DNA of 64,000 bases. Origin: Ideonella oryzae. Lineage in GTDB: Bacteria; Pseudomonadota; Gammaproteobacteria; Burkholderiales; Burkholderiaceae_C. Both the position numbers and the translations under genes were made by a program. Below are positions 61,535 to 64,000 of the stretch, piece after piece. Every line of letters starts with the position of its first letter. Within the stretch, counting starts at the first letter, position 1. The notes below the pieces were generated by a model. The model saw only the letters and a program-made list of their open reading frames with translations. It was not told where the DNA came from and ran no database searches. The stretch lies in the NCBI RefSeq assembly GCF_024055665.1, contig NZ_JAMXMC010000002.1, positions 1-64,000 on the forward strand, given 5' to 3'.

Positions 61535-62916
61535 CCGAGCTCACCCTGTCCCTGGCGGCCCAGCTCATCCCCGGCGCACAGCGCCTGGGCGAGGGCGACC
61601 CGGTGCTGCGTCGTGTCCACACCGACACCCGCAGCCTGGCGGCCGGGGATTGCTTCGTCGCCCTGCGCGGCGAGCGCTTCGATGCCCATGACTTCCTGCC
61701 CCAGGCGGCCGCGGCGGGCGCCGTGGCGGTGATCGGCAGCCGCGGCGTGGCCGCTTGCGGCCTGCCGGGCCTGCAGGTGGCCGACACGCTGCAGGCGCTG
61801 CAGCAGCTGGCCTCCGGCTGGCGTGCACGCCACAGCCTGCCGTTGATCGCGGTGACCGGCAGCAACGGCAAGACCACCACCACCCAGATGATCGCCAGCA
61901 TCCTGCGCGCCGCCGCGGGCGAGCAGGCCCTGGCCACCGCGGGCAACCTGAACAACCACATCGGCGTGCCGCTGACCGTGCTGGGCCTGCGGGCCGCGCA
62001 CCGTCTGGCGGTGGTCGAGCTGGGCATGAACCACCCTGGCGAGATCGCCGAGCTGGCCGCCATCGCCCAGCCCACGGTGGCCTTGGTCAACAACGCCCAG
62101 CGCGAGCACCTGGAATTCATGCAGACGGTCGAGGCCGTGGCGCGCGAGAACGGCAGTGTGCTCAGCGCCCTGCCGGCCGATGGCGTGGCGGTGTTCCCGG
62201 CCGACGAGCCCTACACCCCGCTGTGGCGCACGCTGGCCGGCGAGCGTCGCGTGCTCACCTTCGCCCCGGCGAACGCCGACGTCACCGGCGACGCCACATG
62301 GCAGGTCGACCACTGGGCCCTGCAGCTGCACACCCCGGCCGGCGAGGCCGCGGTCAAGCTGTCCATCGCCGGGCGTCACAACATCCGCAACGCGCTGGCG
62401 GCCACCGCCTGCGCCCTGGCTGCGGGCGTACCGCTGGCCGCCGTGGTGCAGGGCCTGCAGGCCTTCACGCCGGTCAAGGGCCGCTCGATGGTGCGCCCAC
62501 TGGTCCTGAACGGCCAGGCCCGCACCCTGATCGACGACAGCTACAACGCCAACCCCGACTCGGTGCGGGCCGCCATCGCGGTGCTGGCCGAGCTGCCCGG
62601 CCCGCGCTGGCTGGTGCTGGGCGACATGGGCGAGGTGGGCGATCAAGGTCCGGCCTTCCACGCCGAGGTGGGCCAGGCCGCGCGCGAGCAGGGCATCGAG
62701 CAGCTCTGGTGTGCCGGCGCCGCCGCGGCCGATGCCGCCCGCGCCTATGGCGCAGGGGCCCGGCACTTCGCCACGACAGCCGAACTGGTGGCGGCCCTGG
62801 GCCAGCGCCCGGCCTTCGCTTCGGTGCTGGTCAAGGGCTCGCGCTTCATGAAGATGGAACAGGTGGTGGCTGCCCTGCAGACCATTGCCGCGGGGGAGGA
62901 CACCCATGCTGCTTAG
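61531..62916 (+). CDS. murF: UDP-MurNAc-pentapeptide synthetase MurF
   Basis: The 461-residue ligase adds D-Ala-D-Ala. ATP loop [38 protein letters not shown] and [14 protein letters not shown] are family blocks. The GTG start overlaps the murE stop by 4 nt; an ATG is not available in frame nearby. It overlaps mraY by 11 nt, so murE-murF-mraY are coupled. Confidence 0.95.
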   Translation: MTELTLSLAAQLIPGAQRLGEGDPVLRRVHTDTRSLAAGDCFVALRGERFDAHDFLPQAAAAGAVAVIGSRGVAACGLPGLQVADTLQALQQLASGWRARHSLPLIAVTGSNGKTTTTQMIASILRAAAGEQALATAGNLNNHIGVPLTVLGLRAAHRLAVVELGMNHPGEIAELAAIAQPTVALVNNAQREHLEFMQTVEAVARENGSVLSALPADGVAVFPADEPYTPLWRTLAGERRVLTFAPANADVTGDATWQVDHWALQLHTPAGEAAVKLSIAGRHNIRNALAATACALAAGVPLAAVVQGLQAFTPVKGRSMVRPLVLNGQARTLIDDSYNANPDSVRAAIAVLAELPGPRWLVLGDMGEVGDQGPAFHAEVGQAAREQGIEQLWCAGAAAADAARAYGAGARHFATTAELVAALGQRPAFASVLVKGSRFMKMEQVVAALQTIAAGEDTHAA

Positions 62917-64000
62917 TCTGGCCCAGTGGCTGCAGGCGCTCTACCCGGAGCAGTTCGGTTTCCTGCGCGTCTTCCAGTACCTGACCTTCCGGGCCGTGAT
63001 GGCGGCCATGACCGCGCTGGTCATCGGCCTGGCCTTCGGCCCCTGGCTGATCCGCCGCCTGACCGAGCTGAAGATCGGTCAGCCCATCCGCGAATACGGG
63101 GTGCAGACCCACCTGGCCAAGGCCGGCACGCCCACCATGGGCGGCGCGCTGATCCTGATCGGCATCGGCGTGGCCACGCTGCTGTGGAGCGACTGGAGCA
63201 ACCGCTTCGTCTGGGTCGTGATGATGGTCACCTTCGGCTTTGGCGCCATCGGCTGGACCGACGACTGGCGCAAGGTGGTGGACAAGAACCCCGAGGGCAT
63301 GCGCTCGCGCGAGAAGTTCTTCTGGCAGACGCTGATCGGTGTGGTCGCGGCGCTGTACCTGGCCTTCAGCGTGTCCGAGACCACCAATGTGCGGGTCATC
63401 GAGCTCTTCGTGCGCTGGGTGCAGAGCGGCTTCTCCAACGAGCTGCCGCCCAAGGCCGACCTGATGCTGCCCTTCTTCAAGAGCATCAGCTACCCGCTGG
63501 GCGTGTTCGGCTTCATGGCCCTGACCTGGTTCGTCATCGTCGGCGCCAGCAATGCGGTGAACCTGACCGACGGCCTGGACGGCCTGGCCATCATGCCGGT
63601 GGTGCTGGTCTCGGGGGCGCTGGCCATCTTCGCCTATGTGGTGGGCAACGCGGTGTACGCCAAGTACCTGCTGTTCCCCTACATCCCGGGCGCGGGCGAG
63701 CTGATGATCTTCTGCGCGGCCATGGTCGGCGCCGGCCTGGCTTTCCTGTGGTTCAACGCCCACCCGGCCCAGGTCTTCATGGGCGACGTGGGTGCGCTGT
63801 CCCTGGGCGGGGCCCTGGGCACCGTCGCGGTCATCACCCGGCAGGAGATCCTGCTGGGCGTGATGGGCGGCGTGTTCGTCGCCGAGGCCCTGTCGGTGAT
63901 GCTGCAGGTCAGCTGGTTCAAGTACACGAAGAAGAAGTACGGCGAGGGCCGGCGCCTGCTGAAGATGGCGCCGCTGCACCACCACTTCGAGAAGTCGGGC
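62906..64000 (+). CDS. mraY: Phospho-MurNAc-pentapeptide transferase MraY (cut by right edge)
   Basis: The first 365 residues of an expected ~390 are present. MraY transfers phospho-MurNAc-pentapeptide to undecaprenyl phosphate, making lipid I in the inner membrane. [59 protein letters not shown] and [11 protein letters not shown] are conserved, with about ten spans. It starts inside murF. The downstream dcw genes (murD, ftsW ...) lie outside the window. Confidence 0.97.
   Translation, partial: MLLSLAQWLQALYPEQFGFLRVFQYLTFRAVMAAMTALVIGLAFGPWLIRRLTELKIGQPIREYGVQTHLAKAGTPTMGGALILIGIGVATLLWSDWSNRFVWVVMMVTFGFGAIGWTDDWRKVVDKNPEGMRSREKFFWQTLIGVVAALYLAFSVSETTNVRVIELFVRWVQSGFSNELPPKADLMLPFFKSISYPLGVFGFMALTWFVIVGASNAVNLTDGLDGLAIMPVVLVSGALAIFAYVVGNAVYAKYLLFPYIPGAGELMIFCAAMVGAGLAFLWFNAHPAQVFMGDVGALSLGGALGTVAVITRQEILLGVMGGVFVAEALSVMLQVSWFKYTKKKYGEGRRLLKMAPLHHHFEKSG

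Overview
The window is GC-rich (about 70 percent) and almost wall-to-wall coding. Gene content and protein style point to a Burkholderiales betaproteobacterium, probably of the Comamonadaceae/Sphaerotilaceae type. The main evidence is the dcw cell-division cluster in betaproteobacterial order, a soluble Fds-type formate dehydrogenase, a reductive pyrimidine pathway under RutR-like sites, and a GC-rich hairpin repeat typical of this group. This assignment rests on recognition, not on a phylogeny.

Layout. (1) 1-1510 is a lower-GC accessory patch. It holds the 3' end of an IS110/IS1111-family transposase, a non-coding tail, a probable integron attC site, and one reverse-oriented cassette gene with a HEPN-like RX4H motif. 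An attI-like repeat region bounds the patch; no integrase gene is present. (2) 1510-16144 is a ureide/amide nitrogen region: a DUF4440 protein, a GltIJKL-type amino-acid ABC importer with two tandem binding proteins, ureidoglycolate lyase (AllA), an AMI1-like amidase, a five-gene peptide-type ABC importer, an allantoate/N-carbamoyl amidohydrolase and an IclR regulator. ATCGA-N3-TCGAT palindromes lie in front of both the regulator and the importer. (3) 16244-19600 holds pyrC, an unrecognised 472-residue protein with a C-terminal HEPN-like motif, a decayed methyltransferase-like fragment and sodC. (4) 19686-27612 encodes uracil/thymine reduction to beta-alanine and its transamination (omega-aminotransferase, LysR, PreT, PreA, dihydropyrimidinase, N-carbamoyl hydrolase). 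(5) 27639-32660 holds mixed housekeeping genes: alpha/beta hydrolase, ABC exporter, membrane acyltransferase, VOC protein and LysE exporter. (6) 32706-39162 (minus) is an SsuABC/THI5-like importer operon ending with a RutR-like TetR regulator and an AI-2E family protein. Its upstream region and that of preT both carry a RutR-type palindrome, so regions 4 and 6 are probably one pyrimidine regulon. (7) 39357-47367 holds cysK, RNase P RNA, a Bcr/CflA exporter, a periplasmic alpha-carbonic anhydrase, a large secreted ExeM/NucH-type nuclease and glucokinase. (8) 47390-55591 is a formate module: a ModE/LysR-like regulator, an oxalate/formate-family transporter and fdsG-B-A-D, with fdsC apparently lost. 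(9) 55817-56242 is ohr. (10) 56489 to the right edge is the start of dcw: mraZ, rsmH, ftsL, ftsI, murE, murF and mraY (cut by the edge).

Most of the window is ordinary metabolism. The least explained parts are the integron/IS1111/HEPN relic at the left edge, the solitary HEPN-like protein at 17336-18754, and the operator families at 1952-1995, 13905-13921/16164-16176 and 22121-22136/39187-39202. Percent identities and database searches were not run; motif positions were read directly from the sequence.
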